From DASUBV01 sp036510065 (GTDB taxonomy: Bacteria > Actinomycetota > Actinomycetes > Streptosporangiales > Streptosporangiaceae), in contig DATCEO010000003.1 of NCBI GenBank assembly GCA_036510065.1, positions 28,660-92,659 of the forward strand: a stretch of DNA of 64,000 nucleotides. Reading direction: 5' to 3'. The position numbers and the translations under genes are program-made. Every line of letters starts with the position of its first letter. Within the stretch, counting starts at the first letter, position 1. Shown here one piece after another: positions 19,941 through 29,228 of the stretch. The notes under the pieces were generated by a model that worked only from the letters and a program-made list of their open reading frames with translations, ran no database searches and was not told the DNA's origin.

Positions 19941-22366
19941 CGAACGGCCTCAAGCGCCTCGCCGGCCTGGACCAGGCGGGCGGCCACGGTCTCGTCTGGT
20001 TCGCCGGCGGCGTCGATGACCTCAGTGAAGCGCCCGAGCTCGGCATCCAGCAGCACGGCGACCCGCTCGTGCAGGTCCTGGCGGGCCGCCGCGGTGATGT
20101 CCCGCAGCAGTCCGGCCCCGAACAGCGAGCTGAGCAGGCGCTCTGGCCCGGTCCCGGGACCGCTGACCGCGTCCGGGCCGGGGACGCCCGCGGAAGCCAT
20201 CTGCCCGCCGTCCGCGGCTGCGGCCGTCCCGGCGGCGTCGCTGCTGGCACTCGGTGAGCCGGTTCCGAGAACGGCGACCATGAGGACGAGAGCCAGGGAC
20301 TCATGATCGAACGACACCACGCGGGCAATCGACCGTTTCGTCACCTTCTCGGCCTCAACCAGCTGCAGCACCCGGTCCTGCCAGGACCGGATCACCCGGC
20401 GGGCCGCCGCCGCCAGCTCGGGCGAGGACCGGCCGAGCGCCGCGGCGTCCACGGGCATGGCATCGTCTTCGCTCGCGACGCTATCGGCCATGCCCAGGTC
20501 GACCAGGGCCAGGGCCAGGTAGTCCGACGCCGCGGACGGTCCGGCTTCCGCCGCCGCGGCGAGCTCGCTGAGCAGGGCTGCGCCGGCGGGCTGCTGCTGC
20601 CAGCCGACGACCGCGTGCTCGGCCGCCCGGTCGGCGGTGGCCACCACGAGGGACTCGAGACTGGCCCGGATCGCGGCCCGGAGGGCCCCGGCCCGGGCGG
20701 GCAGGCGGCGCTTCTTCTTCGGCCGGCTGGCCGAGGCCCGGCCGCGCCGCACCTGCAGGGTGCGCATCAGGTCACCCGTCCCGGCGAAGTCCTGCCAGCG
20801 GGCCAGCACCTCGCCGCGCAGCAGCGACCCGTCGCTGACGCCCGAGTCGAAGTCCGCCAGCCCGTCGTCGTACGCGCCGCGCACGCTCGCCCGGAGCTCG
20901 CCGCGCAGGGTGAGCTGAGTAGCGGCCTGGCTAGCCAGGACCGGGATCCTGATCCGGAAGGTGTCGAGCATGCCCGACATGGTCTGGGTCAGGACGGCTA
21001 CCCGCCGGTCGTCGCCCGTGGCGGTTTCCTCTAGCCACTCCCGCACCGGCCGAGCGACCTCGGCGGGGAGCATTGCGTTATTGACGATGGTCTCGGCGAT
21101 CAGGAACCGCCGCAGATCCGTCAGGCCGTTGGCCTCGAGCATGGCCTCGAAGTGACTCCCCAGCTGCTGCGCTGAGGACGGCGGCACCCGGGACAGCACC
21201 ACGGCGAGCGCGGCACCGCGATCCCGGGCGTCCTGCAGCAGTTCCCAGACCGCGGCGTCGGCGTAGCGGCGGGCCGAGGTCATGAACAGCCAGAGGTCGG
21301 AGGCATCGAGGAACTGGTGAGCGAAGTCGCGGTGCGCCTGGACGACAGAGTCGATGTCGGGAGTATCGAGCAGGGCTACTCCCCGCGGCATTCCCTCGCT
21401 CGCGGCCAGGACCAGCAGGCCGTCCCGGCCGGGCATGGCCAGCCCTTGCTGGCGGACCCGGGGCAGGGTCGGCAGGAAGACATTCTCGGCGAACCAGTGC
21501 GCGTCGGCCGGGTGACAGGCCAGGACCGGGCTGTTGGTCGTGGGCCGCCGAATGCCGGTCTGGCTCACCTGCTTGCCGACGAGGCTGTTCATGAGCGTTG
21601 ACTTGCCGGCGCCGGTGGACCCGACCAGCGCGACCATGATCGGTGCCCCGGACTGGCGCAGCCTCGGCAGCAGGTAGTCGTCAATCTGGCTGAGCAGCTT
21701 CCGCCGCTCGGCCCTGGCTTCGGCCACGCCCGGCGCTTCCAGCAGCAGCGGCACGGTCACGATGGGGTTGCGCAGGCCCAGCAGCGCGGTTTCGAGGCGC
21801 CGCGCGTCGACCTTGACGTAGGGCTCGGTCGGGGCCGCCGTCAGGTCATCGCGCGCCGGGTCATCGCGCGCCAGGTCAGCTGGCGCCAGGTCAGCTGGCG
21901 CTGGACCGGCTGACGCCTGGCCGGCTGACGCGGGGCCGGGCGGGGGGGTACTCGCCGGGTCGTGCGCGGAGCCGAGCACAGGTCCGGCGTGCGCGCCGGG
22001 CCGGGCGCCCATGGGCGGCGGCCTGTCGGGGGGCGACCCGGCAGCGTGCGCGCCCACCTCATGGGCACCCCCCGCATGGGCTCCGGGGCCATAGGCACCG
22101 CCACCGAGCGCGCCGGCCAGGTTCGTGCCGCCAGCGTGGGCGCCGGCACCGTGGGCCGCCTTCCTGGGCCCGCCCGCCGTCGCCCTCGGCCCGCCGACCC
22201 CGGGGATGCCGGGAAGCTCGGGGATGCCGGGCGGATCGTGGATGCCGGCCGCGTCGGGGATGCCGGGCGGAGCGGAAGCATCACTCGGGCCGGGGCCGGG
22301 CACCACTGCGCCGCCGATGCCGCTACCCGGCACCGGCTTGGCGCTCGTCCCCTGTCCCTCAGTCAT
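19937..22366 (-). CDS. Dynamin-like GTPase with long low-complexity N-terminus (DynA-like)
   Basis: 809 residues, start ATG 22366 with AGGAGG 9 nt upstream. About the first 180 residues are Gly/Ala/Pro/His-rich, encoded partly by 15-bp DNA repeats. The GTPase core follows: G1 LVGSTGAGKSTLMN, switch region GIRRPTTNSP, G3 LLDTPDIDSV, then a long helical region with no clear membrane helix. It overlaps the next GTPase gene by 4 nt and is similar to it in overall plan. Membrane remodelling at the division septum is the likely role by analogy with Streptomyces DynA. The low-complexity head is unusual for the family. Confidence 0.82.
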   Translation of the reverse strand: MTEGQGTSAKPVPGSGIGGAVVPGPGPSDASAPPGIPDAAGIHDPPGIPELPGIPGVGGPRATAGGPRKAAHGAGAHAGGTNLAGALGGGAYGPGAHAGGAHEVGAHAAGSPPDRPPPMGARPGAHAGPVLGSAHDPASTPPPGPASAGQASAGPAPADLAPADLARDDPARDDLTAAPTEPYVKVDARRLETALLGLRNPIVTVPLLLEAPGVAEARAERRKLLSQIDDYLLPRLRQSGAPIMVALVGSTGAGKSTLMNSLVGKQVSQTGIRRPTTNSPVLACHPADAHWFAENVFLPTLPRVRQQGLAMPGRDGLLVLAASEGMPRGVALLDTPDIDSVVQAHRDFAHQFLDASDLWLFMTSARRYADAAVWELLQDARDRGAALAVVLSRVPPSSAQQLGSHFEAMLEANGLTDLRRFLIAETIVNNAMLPAEVARPVREWLEETATGDDRRVAVLTQTMSGMLDTFRIRIPVLASQAATQLTLRGELRASVRGAYDDGLADFDSGVSDGSLLRGEVLARWQDFAGTGDLMRTLQVRRGRASASRPKKKRRLPARAGALRAAIRASLESLVVATADRAAEHAVVGWQQQPAGAALLSELAAAAEAGPSAASDYLALALVDLGMADSVASEDDAMPVDAAALGRSSPELAAAARRVIRSWQDRVLQLVEAEKVTKRSIARVVSFDHESLALVLMVAVLGTGSPSASSDAAGTAAAADGGQMASAGVPGPDAVSGPGTGPERLLSSLFGAGLLRDITAAARQDLHERVAVLLDAELGRFTEVIDAAGEPDETVAARLVQAGEALEAVR
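21844..21903. repeat. Four 15-bp in-frame repeats inside the dynamin-like gene
   Basis: Four units of 15 bp (two reading GGTCATCGCGCGCC-, two reading GGTCAGCTGGCGC-) lie head to tail. They encode degenerate pentapeptides such as DDPAR/DDLAR and ADLAP. The unit length keeps the frame when copy number changes. Confidence 0.7.
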
Positions 22367-22817
22367 GCTCCGGGGCCTCCTGCCCAGCCGAATCCCCCGC
22401 CGTCCGCGCTCCTACCAGGTCAATATCGTGCCAGCACAGCTACGCTAGCTCCCCGCCCAGGTGCCCTCGCCGCGCTCGGCTAGTGCCCCGCCGGGCTCTT
22501 TTTATGCCCCGCACATCGCTGCGCCGCGGATCGCCGCCCGGCCACCGCGAGCGCGACCGTCGCTGGCCCGCCGCCAGCACAGGTGTACTCAGATGGTGAC
22601 AGTATCGGCCCTTGGGGCTATTGTGCGCCGCGAGCGAAGATTACCTGCCGCGACCCCACAATCGGGAGTTGTCGCGAGTCGTGCCTGACTGGCTGTCTGC
22701 GGACCAGCGGCCATTGGCGCGCTCAGCGGACAGCTCTCATCGGGCGGCGCTAATCCGCCGGCGCTAATCCCGCGGGGCTGATCGCCGGGCTAGTCCGAAG
22801 GGGTTAGTCCGAAGGGG
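22367..22817. other. 451-bp gene-free stretch before the dynamin-like pair
   Basis: No gene is supported. Just past the cobH stop there is a tandem pair TAGTCCGAAGGGG (22791-22803 and 22805-22817). The rest should hold the promoter of the dynamin pair; no clear -10/-35 was recognised. Confidence 0.5.
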
Positions 22818-23468
22818 CTATTCGGGCGGGCCGCCAGGACCCCAGCCAGCCCGCGAGCCCTGCTGCGCGAGCGCGGGCGCCAGCAGGGCGGCCAGGGCGG
22901 CCGCGGCCACGGCGGCGCCGCCCTTCTCGGACACGTTGCTGACCGAGCGCAGGCCGCTGGCCCGCAGGGCGTCCTTGGCCTCGGCCGCGCCCACGAACCC
23001 GACGGGCAGCCCGACGACGAACGCGGGCTCCACCCGGCGCGTCAGCATCTCCTGCAGCGCCTCCGACGTGCCGCCCGCGACCCAGACGGCGCCGGGCCCG
23101 GCCTCGCCGAAGGCCAGCCGCACCGCCGCCGCCTCCCGGCTGATGGCGGCCGTCCGGGCCAGCCGTCTCGTCAGCGGCTCGCCGATCTTGCAGATCACCG
23201 GGCAGCCGGTGATCCCCGCCGCGACCACCGCCGAGTCGGCGATCACCGGCGCGCCCGCCGCCAGGGCGTCGACCCCCGCGGCCAGCGAGTCCTCATCGCA
23301 GACCAGGTCGGTGAAGTAGTCGAAGTCGGCGCTCGCGAGGATCAAGCGCTCCGTTACGTCGCGGCTCAGCCTCGGCAGCCGCGACAGGTCAATCCGGGAC
23401 CGCAGGATGCGGTAGGCCTCTTCCTCGGCGGTCGGCATGTCCTGCGGGACGAAGTCCGGCACGGTCAC
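22818..23468 (-). CDS. cobH: Precorrin-8X methylmutase
   Basis: 216 residues from GTG 23468, with GGAGG 10 nt upstream; the frame stays open to 24038 but that part lies opposite the epimerase gene. The enzyme shifts the C-11 methyl group to C-12, giving hydrogenobyrinic acid (or the cobalt form, CbiC) in cobalamin synthesis. Seen: EEAYRILRSRIDLS, the catalytic-His region replaced by the actinobacterial pattern around LILASADFDY, VIADSAVVAAGI, and VGLPVGFVGAAEAKDAL near the C-terminus. The length fits the family. Other cobalamin genes lie 22 kb away at 45-48 kb. Confidence 0.88.
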   Translation of the reverse strand: MTVPDFVPQDMPTAEEEAYRILRSRIDLSRLPRLSRDVTERLILASADFDYFTDLVCDEDSLAAGVDALAAGAPVIADSAVVAAGITGCPVICKIGEPLTRRLARTAAISREAAAVRLAFGEAGPGAVWVAGGTSEALQEMLTRRVEPAFVVGLPVGFVGAAEAKDALRASGLRSVSNVSEKGGAAVAAAALAALLAPALAQQGSRAGWGPGGPPE

Positions 23469-23826
23469 GATGGTGTCACCTCCTCCCCCGCACCATGTCT
23501 CCCCCGGCTCCCGCGTTCTGCCGCTGCCCCCGCTCGCGACCTCCCAGCATGGCACAGCAGACGGCAGGGACACGGTCGCATTGGCGGGCCGGGCATCATG
23601 GCCGCGCGTCCACGGAGCATTAATGCTTCGGTCACCTAAGCACATCGATACACTGACGTGGCGCATCCATGATCGGGCCCGCGCACGGACGGAACGGCCC
23701 GCGTCGGCGCGGACGGCGGCCAGCAACTGAGGAACGGTCCTGGTGATTCCCGGGCCGGTCGCAGGTAATGCCCAGGTAGCCCAGGTAGAACTCTGGCCCG
23801 GCAGACACACGCGAAACGGAGCGTCG
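23469..23826. other. 358-bp divergent promoter region between cobH and the epimerase gene
   Basis: No gene is supported. It contains a 12-bp perfect palindrome AGCATTAATGCT at 23616-23627, notable in GC-rich DNA and a candidate operator. A short stretch near 23490-23515 (minus strand) resembles part of a B12 box, but the rest of a cobalamin riboswitch was not found. Confidence 0.5.
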
Positions 23827-24741
23827 ATGGACGATGTCAATCGTTCCCAGGTCCTGGTGACCGGGGGGTCCGGCTTCGTCGGGCGGCGCGTGGTGCGGGC
23901 CCTGCTCGCCGCCGGAGCCAGTGTCACGGTGGCCGACAAGCGGCCCTTTCCCGATGACACCGTCGACATGGTTCTGGGCGACCTGCGTGATCCGGCGGTC
24001 GCGGCGCGCGCGGTGCGGCCCGGAACCGAGGCCATCATTCACCTGGCCGCGGTTACGCGGGTGCTGGACTCGATCACTGACCCGGTCGGCACCCATCTCA
24101 CCAACGTGGACGCCACGGCCCACCTGCTCGAGCAGGCCAGGCAGCAGGACGTGGCCACGTTCCTGCTCGCCTCCACCAATGCGGTCACGGGCGACGTCGG
24201 CCGGGCCACCATTACCGAGGACATGGCGCTGCGCCCGCTCACGCCCTACGGCGCGACCAAGGCGGCCGGGGAGATGCTGCTCAGCAGCTATAGCTCCTCC
24301 TACGGCATCGCGGGCTGCGCGCTGCGGTTCTCCAATGTCTACGGACCGGGCATGGCCGAGAAGGACAGCTTCGTGCCGCGCCTGATGCGGGCGGCCCGCG
24401 ACGGCCGCGGCATCGAGATTTACGGAGACGGCACCCAGATCCGCGATCTCGTGCACGTCGACGACATCGTGGCGGGGCTCTTCGCCGCCTGGCGGGCCAG
24501 GTTTACCGGGCCGATCATCCTAGGTGCTGGCGAGTCAGTGGCGGTTAATGACATCCTGGCTGCTGCACGCAGCGTAACGGGTGCAGAACTACCCGTGACA
24601 TACGTCCCGCCCAAGCCGGGTGAGATGCCGGCCGTCATCGTCGATATCTCGCGTGCCCGCTCGATCGGCTACAAGCCGCAACAGGACCTCAAGTCGGGCC
24701 TGGCGACGGTATGGCCCGAATTCGCGGAGGCAGCACAGTGA
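23827..24741 (+). CDS. NAD-dependent sugar-nucleotide epimerase/dehydratase (extended SDR)
   Basis: 304 residues from ATG 23827, with GGAG about 6 nt upstream. Rossmann motif VLVTGGSGFVGRRVV at the N-terminus, then DLRD, HLAAVTRV, an STNAV segment, the catalytic YGATK, and the C-terminal RDLVHVDDIV of UDP-glucose epimerase-like enzymes. The substrate cannot be told from sequence. It overlaps the following glycosyltransferase by GTGA, suggesting that the two act together in making a cell-surface glycan or glycolipid. Confidence 0.88.
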   Translation: MDDVNRSQVLVTGGSGFVGRRVVRALLAAGASVTVADKRPFPDDTVDMVLGDLRDPAVAARAVRPGTEAIIHLAAVTRVLDSITDPVGTHLTNVDATAHLLEQARQQDVATFLLASTNAVTGDVGRATITEDMALRPLTPYGATKAAGEMLLSSYSSSYGIAGCALRFSNVYGPGMAEKDSFVPRLMRAARDGRGIEIYGDGTQIRDLVHVDDIVAGLFAAWRARFTGPIILGAGESVAVNDILAAARSVTGAELPVTYVPPKPGEMPAVIVDISRARSIGYKPQQDLKSGLATVWPEFAEAAQ

Positions 24742-25574
24742 GCGTCGCCCAGGACGACGAGACCATCGACAGCGCGGCCGTCCGCGCCTTCGCCAACCAG
24801 TACGGCGGACGGGCGGCTCAGCTGCCGCCCGTGGCGATCGTGATCGCCGCCTACAACGAGGAAGGCGCGATCGGCCCGGTCATCGACGCGCTGCCGCAGA
24901 CCGTCGCCGGGCTGGAGACCGCGAAGATCGTCGTATCCGACGGCTCCATGGACTCGACGGTCAAGGATGCCGAGGCGGCCGGGGCACTCGTCTGCGACGT
25001 GCCGGTCAACCGGGGCCAGGGCGCCGCGCTGCGCCTGGGCTACCGGCTGGCGCGCGGGGGCGGCGCGCAGTACATCGTGACCTCCGACGCCGACGGGCAG
25101 TACAACCCGGCCGAGATCGAGTCGCTGCTCGCGCCGATCCTGGCCGGACAGGCCGATTTCGTGACCGGCTCGCGCACCATGGGCAGCGAGGAGACCAAGG
25201 ACCCGGTGCGCAAGCTCGGAGTGCGCGTCTTCGCGATCGTCATCAGCGTGCTGACCGGGCAGCGGGTCACCGACACCACGTTCGGGCTGCGGGCCATGCG
25301 GGCCGAGGTGACCGGCGCGGTCCTGCTCGAGCAGCCCCAGTACCAGGCCGCCGAGCTGCTCATCGGCGTGATCACCCATGGCTACCGGGTGGCCGAGGTA
25401 CCGGCGACGATTCACAAGCGCCAGGTCGGGCAGAGCAAGAAAGGCCATAACGCCATTTACGCCATGCACTTCATCGGCGTGGTCGGCGGCACCTGGCTAC
25501 GGGAGCGTCACCGCCGGACGGACGGATCCGTGCGTCCCTCGCCGGTCAGCTCCAGGGAGCCCGGCTCGTCCTGA
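24738..25574 (+). CDS. Family 2 glycosyltransferase (polyprenol-phosphate glycosyltransferase-like)
   Basis: 278 residues from GTG 24738, with GGAGG 7 nt upstream and a 4-nt overlap with the epimerase gene. GT-A fold motifs: VAIVIAAYNEEGAIGPVI, IVVSDGSMDST, NRGQGAALRLGY, and the DXD-type SDADGQYNP. GSRTMGSEE and FGLRAMR follow. No membrane helix is evident at the C-terminus, unlike DPM3-fused forms. It probably moves a sugar from a nucleotide donor to a lipid or polyprenyl phosphate. Its 3' end overlaps the convergent GtrA-like gene by 67 bp. Confidence 0.88.
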   Translation: MSVAQDDETIDSAAVRAFANQYGGRAAQLPPVAIVIAAYNEEGAIGPVIDALPQTVAGLETAKIVVSDGSMDSTVKDAEAAGALVCDVPVNRGQGAALRLGYRLARGGGAQYIVTSDADGQYNPAEIESLLAPILAGQADFVTGSRTMGSEETKDPVRKLGVRVFAIVISVLTGQRVTDTTFGLRAMRAEVTGAVLLEQPQYQAAELLIGVITHGYRVAEVPATIHKRQVGQSKKGHNAIYAMHFIGVVGGTWLRERHRRTDGSVRPSPVSSREPGSS

Positions 25575-26125
25575 TCTGACTCCAGCTCGGCTAGCTGCAG
25601 GCTCGGGCTGAGCATCTGGGCGGCCTTGGCCTTGTCGCCGCGGCTGGCGAACAGCACCCAGTGGAAGATCGCGAACCGGACCACGAACGTGATGCAGTTG
25701 GCCAGGAAGTATGCGCCGTTCACAACGGCCACGCGTTCCCAGTGCGAATGCCCCATGTGCCGGGACCACTCGCCGGCCTCGTGGCTGGCGAAGGAAAGGA
25801 AGCTCCAGGCGGCCAGCGAGACGATCCAGAACGGAAGGGTCTCTCGCAGCAGGTCCGGACGGCCCTTCCGCTCCCAGGCCCAGCGGCTGAGGACGTAGCT
25901 GACTCCCGCGCCGACCGCCGAGGCGATGAAGGCCGAGGTTCCGGCGCTCATGCCGACGATGCCGACGAGGAAGGCCAGCACCAGCTGGCTGGACGCCAGC
26001 GCGGCCAGCGAGGCCGGCACGAAGCGCATGAAGCGCCTGCCGGACTCGCTTCGCAGCTTGCGTCGCAGCGGCCCCGGGAGGAGGAGCCATGCGGCCCTGC
26101 TGAACTTTGTCGGTCCGCCAGCCAT
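25508..26125 (-). CDS. GtrA-like four-helix membrane protein
   Basis: 205 residues from ATG 26125, with AAGGA 6 nt upstream. Four membrane segments are spaced as in GtrA/PF04138 proteins: ALAALASSQLVLAFLVGIVG, GTSAFIASAVGAGVSYVLS, LPFWIVSLAAWSFLSF and VNGAYFLANCITFVVRFAIF. GtrA proteins are thought to flip or carry polyprenyl-linked sugars and usually pair with a family 2 glycosyltransferase, which here lies convergently next door. The hydrophilic C-terminal tail is coded opposite the glycosyltransferase tail. Confidence 0.85.
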   Translation of the reverse strand: MAGGPTKFSRAAWLLLPGPLRRKLRSESGRRFMRFVPASLAALASSQLVLAFLVGIVGMSAGTSAFIASAVGAGVSYVLSRWAWERKGRPDLLRETLPFWIVSLAAWSFLSFASHEAGEWSRHMGHSHWERVAVVNGAYFLANCITFVVRFAIFHWVLFASRGDKAKAAQMLSPSLQLAELESDQDEPGSLELTGEGRTDPSVRR

Positions 26126-26218
26126 GAATGTCCTTGTCAGCGCGCATTTCCGGAGCTCGGGACAGATCTACAGTACGGGAAACCGGGCTGTCCTTGGCCG
26201 GGATCCCTCTTCTTGCCG

Positions 26219-28582
26219 TTACTTAACGTGTCCACCTAATCCCTGAGGGTTAGTCCACTTGCGGCCCGAGTCGGAGGCCGCCCACAGGCCGCCGCGGACG
26301 CCGCGCCAGAACACCTCGAACGGCCCGGCCCCCATCCCGGCCGCCGCGAACGGGGCGCCTCCCAGCCTGCCCAGCGGCAGCCGGGCCGGCGGGTGCCAGC
26401 GACCCGGCGACCGGTAGGTCAGCTGCCACAGCCTGTTGTCCGTGCCCCGGAAGAACACCCGCGCAGTTGACCGCGCGGACGCCGGCCAGGGCGCGCCGCT
26501 GACCGAGCCGCCCAGGTCGCGCGGGCCCTGCGCCCGACCTCCGGGAGTCAGGAACGCCGACCAGACATGATGCGGCCGGGTAGAGCCGCGCCAGACGACC
26601 TCGACCGCGCCGCTGGGCAGCGCCGTCGCGTGCGGGGCACCTCCGAGCGGGCCCATGCCCACGCTGGCCGGACGGCCCCAGTTACTGCCCAGACGGCGGA
26701 CAACGTGCCACAGGCTGTGCTGGCTGCCCTTCCCCTCCCAGAAGACCTGAATCCCGCCATAGCGGTTCTCCACCGGAGTCGGCGTGCCGATCAGGTCTCC
26801 GCCCAGCCGCTGCGGGCCGCTCCAGCCACGGCCCGGACTGTACTGGCCGTGCCAGAGGTGATCGTCATGCGATCCCTTCCAGAAGACGTCGATCACGCCA
26901 TTCGGCTGCGCCACCGCCTGCGGCCCGCTGCCAAGGTCACCCATCAGGATGATCTGCCTGCCCTGCTGCCAGCCGCGGCTGGTGTGCCTGACCAGCCACA
27001 GCTGGCCGCCCCGGCCGCGGTAGAAGACGTCGACGGTCTGGCTGCCGACCGTGACCGCCGACGGCGGCGAGCTGAGGTCGCCCCCCATGTTGACCGCGCT
27101 GCCCCAGCCGCGGCCTGCCCGGGGCTTGCGCCACAGCCGGTGATCGGCCCCCTCGTAGAAGACCGAGGACGCCTCGACGGCCGGGCTGGCCTGCATGGTC
27201 CCGCCCGGCACGGGCAGCCCTACGTTGATGTAGTCCTGATCCACGTCGATGGTGGCGCCGCCGAAGGTTTGCGTATCATTTCCGCTGAACTGGTGGAGCC
27301 GGTGATTGACAGGCCAGGATTTATGCCCGTACACGCTATCCGAGACATTCTTGGACCCATTCCACAACGCATCGAAGATGACGTCCGGCATGGCGTACTT
27401 ATGCAGTGAATACTGACGCGCGAGATCAATGATGCCCGACCGGGAGCTGCTGTAGACGCCGGACATGTAACCCAGCCGGTGCAGGGCAGTCGTCCAGGCG
27501 GACAAGAATCGCAGGGCGACGCCGGTGTCCTTTGCCGGATACGCCTCCATGTCATAGTAGATGGGCGTGCGGGGCCCGAATCCGAGCCGCTGAGCCTGGA
27601 CGACCGCGTCGGCGGCCGACCTGATGCCCTGGCTGGTGGCCGAGTTCAGCTCCCCGAATGCCGCCTGCGGCCCCGCGTACATGGCGAAGAACCGCCAGCC
27701 CGCACTGGCCTCCTGCCGCACCCAGGCCGCCGTGAGGTTCCGCTGATCGCACGCCCGGTCCGAGCCGCCGATGTAGATCCCGACGGCGCCGTACGGCGAG
27801 TGCCGCCGCCACGCCCGCATGGTGCCCGCGCTCGGCGCTGAGCAGGCGTCGAAGCCCAGGCCGTGGAAGTTGGCCACGGTGGCCGGCAGCGCGGGCAGCT
27901 GCGTCCGGACCGCGACGGCCGGCCCCGCGCCAGCCGCGGGACCAGCACTGGCCGCGGGACCAGCACTGGCCGCCGGCGTAGCACTGGCCGCCGGGTCCGC
28001 CGCCGTCGTGAGCTGGTGCGCGGCGGCCGCCGCCAGCACGGGCTGGCCCGGCGTCCCGCCCGCCGGCGCCGGCTTCCCCTCGGCGGCGTCCAGGATGGCC
28101 GGGTTCGGCAGCTGGATCTGCGGCGCCGGGAGGGTCGCCCTGGCCAGCATGGTGTAGATCGCGTTCGGGTTGGTATCAAAGGTGGCCGTGATGCGGACCC
28201 GCGGAGCCGTGACCGTGATCTCGCGCGATACCGGGTTCTCCACCGAGCTCCGCGGTGTCGACGCCGGGGCGGCCTCGATCAGGACTGCCTCGGTCGTGCC
28301 GAACAGCCAGCTCGGGCACGCCTGGTCCACGCCGGGAGCGCCCAGGTACACGACATGTGAATCGAACCGCACGCAGGTGTGCGGGTGCAGGGACTCGTCG
28401 ATGACCGGCCACGACTGCGGAACGTCGAACGTGTAGCCCTCGTAGAGCACCTGCTTGAGGTTCCCCGCGCGGCTGGCCGCGGCCCGCCCGCTGGCGGCCG
28501 GCACGGCCAGTCCGGCGAGTACCAGCACCGCGACGAGGGCACGCGCCGGGCGTGCTGCCCATGCCAGCTGGAGAACGCGCAT
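26219..28582 (-). CDS. Secreted DUF1906 (glycoside-hydrolase-like) protein with seven-repeat beta-propeller
   Basis: 787 residues from ATG 28582; the frame is open upstream to 28846 but a Sec signal peptide starts at this ATG (ALVAVLVLAGLAVPAASGRAAA). A first domain of unknown type (about 40-190) and an Ala/Pro linker precede a DUF1906/Rv2525c-like domain (about 240-450: LGFDACSAPS, YIGGSDRAC, PIYYDMEAY, YMSGVYSSS, IDVDQDYIN). The C-terminal 330 residues hold seven similar repeats built on V-F-W/Y-x-G, a L-W pair, and L-G-G-x-P, as in lectin-like seven-bladed propellers. It likely acts on or binds cell-wall or external glycans. Catalysis is unproven for DUF1906. Confidence 0.85.
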   Translation of the reverse strand: MRVLQLAWAARPARALVAVLVLAGLAVPAASGRAAASRAGNLKQVLYEGYTFDVPQSWPVIDESLHPHTCVRFDSHVVYLGAPGVDQACPSWLFGTTEAVLIEAAPASTPRSSVENPVSREITVTAPRVRITATFDTNPNAIYTMLARATLPAPQIQLPNPAILDAAEGKPAPAGGTPGQPVLAAAAAHQLTTAADPAASATPAASAGPAASAGPAAGAGPAVAVRTQLPALPATVANFHGLGFDACSAPSAGTMRAWRRHSPYGAVGIYIGGSDRACDQRNLTAAWVRQEASAGWRFFAMYAGPQAAFGELNSATSQGIRSAADAVVQAQRLGFGPRTPIYYDMEAYPAKDTGVALRFLSAWTTALHRLGYMSGVYSSSRSGIIDLARQYSLHKYAMPDVIFDALWNGSKNVSDSVYGHKSWPVNHRLHQFSGNDTQTFGGATIDVDQDYINVGLPVPGGTMQASPAVEASSVFYEGADHRLWRKPRAGRGWGSAVNMGGDLSSPPSAVTVGSQTVDVFYRGRGGQLWLVRHTSRGWQQGRQIILMGDLGSGPQAVAQPNGVIDVFWKGSHDDHLWHGQYSPGRGWSGPQRLGGDLIGTPTPVENRYGGIQVFWEGKGSQHSLWHVVRRLGSNWGRPASVGMGPLGGAPHATALPSGAVEVVWRGSTRPHHVWSAFLTPGGRAQGPRDLGGSVSGAPWPASARSTARVFFRGTDNRLWQLTYRSPGRWHPPARLPLGRLGGAPFAAAGMGAGPFEVFWRGVRGGLWAASDSGRKWTNPQGLGGHVK

Positions 28583-29228
28583 GCTCGAAACCGCCTTCTC
28601 GTAGAGCCCAGGTGCCCTGACGGCCAGCGGGCTGCGCCCAGCGCCGCGACGGCTCTGACGCCCGCGGCAGCGGCTGGCCCCGCTGCTTGCCCCCGACAGG
28701 CACTGCCATTGGCCGGAAGCTGTCTTTACCTGCCGATGGCGCGGACCTGGGCGGCCCGCTCGGATTTTCGCGCGGCTATCTTTCCTGAGCGCATGAGCGA
28801 GAACCTCCCCGTTATGCGTCCTATCCCCCGATAGGACATGCAGCACCGTGCCGGGCGCCGTGCGCGGAATTGCCTGCTACCGCGCGATAATCCCGCGATT
28901 CCGGCCTTTCGGCTCAGCCCGGCGGACGCTAGCTAATCGACAGGCAGCGCTACGGAAATTCAGGTTAGTTGCCTGCCGCGGCGGTGCTTCGCCCGACGCG
29001 CCGGCCGATTCCCATTCTCCGGCCGGCGGCAGAACGCATAGATCCCGTTATTCGCGGCCAAGGTGGCGCGGGGCCTGCGGGCGGCGCCGGGCGGCCGCTC
29101 CGCCGCCAGCCAGCGCTGATTGATGCTGCCCCAGCGGGGCAGGTGAGCCGACCTGGACGGCTTGCCGCGGAACGCGGCCGTTGAGCTGCTGGCGCAGAGC
29201 CCGGGATCCCCGGCGAGGAGGAGGAACG
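28583..29228. other. 646-bp divergent gap
   Basis: No supported gene. It should hold the promoters of the secreted DUF1906 gene (minus) and of the decayed gene that begins at 29229. A strong ribosome site (GAGGAGGAGGA) ends just before 29229. Confidence 0.5.

Noticed and set aside
23470..23580. Possible cobalamin riboswitch upstream of cobH
   Set aside because: Only a partial B12-box-like run (AGCCGGGGGAGAC) is visible. The GCCACTG core and the other conserved paired elements are missing.
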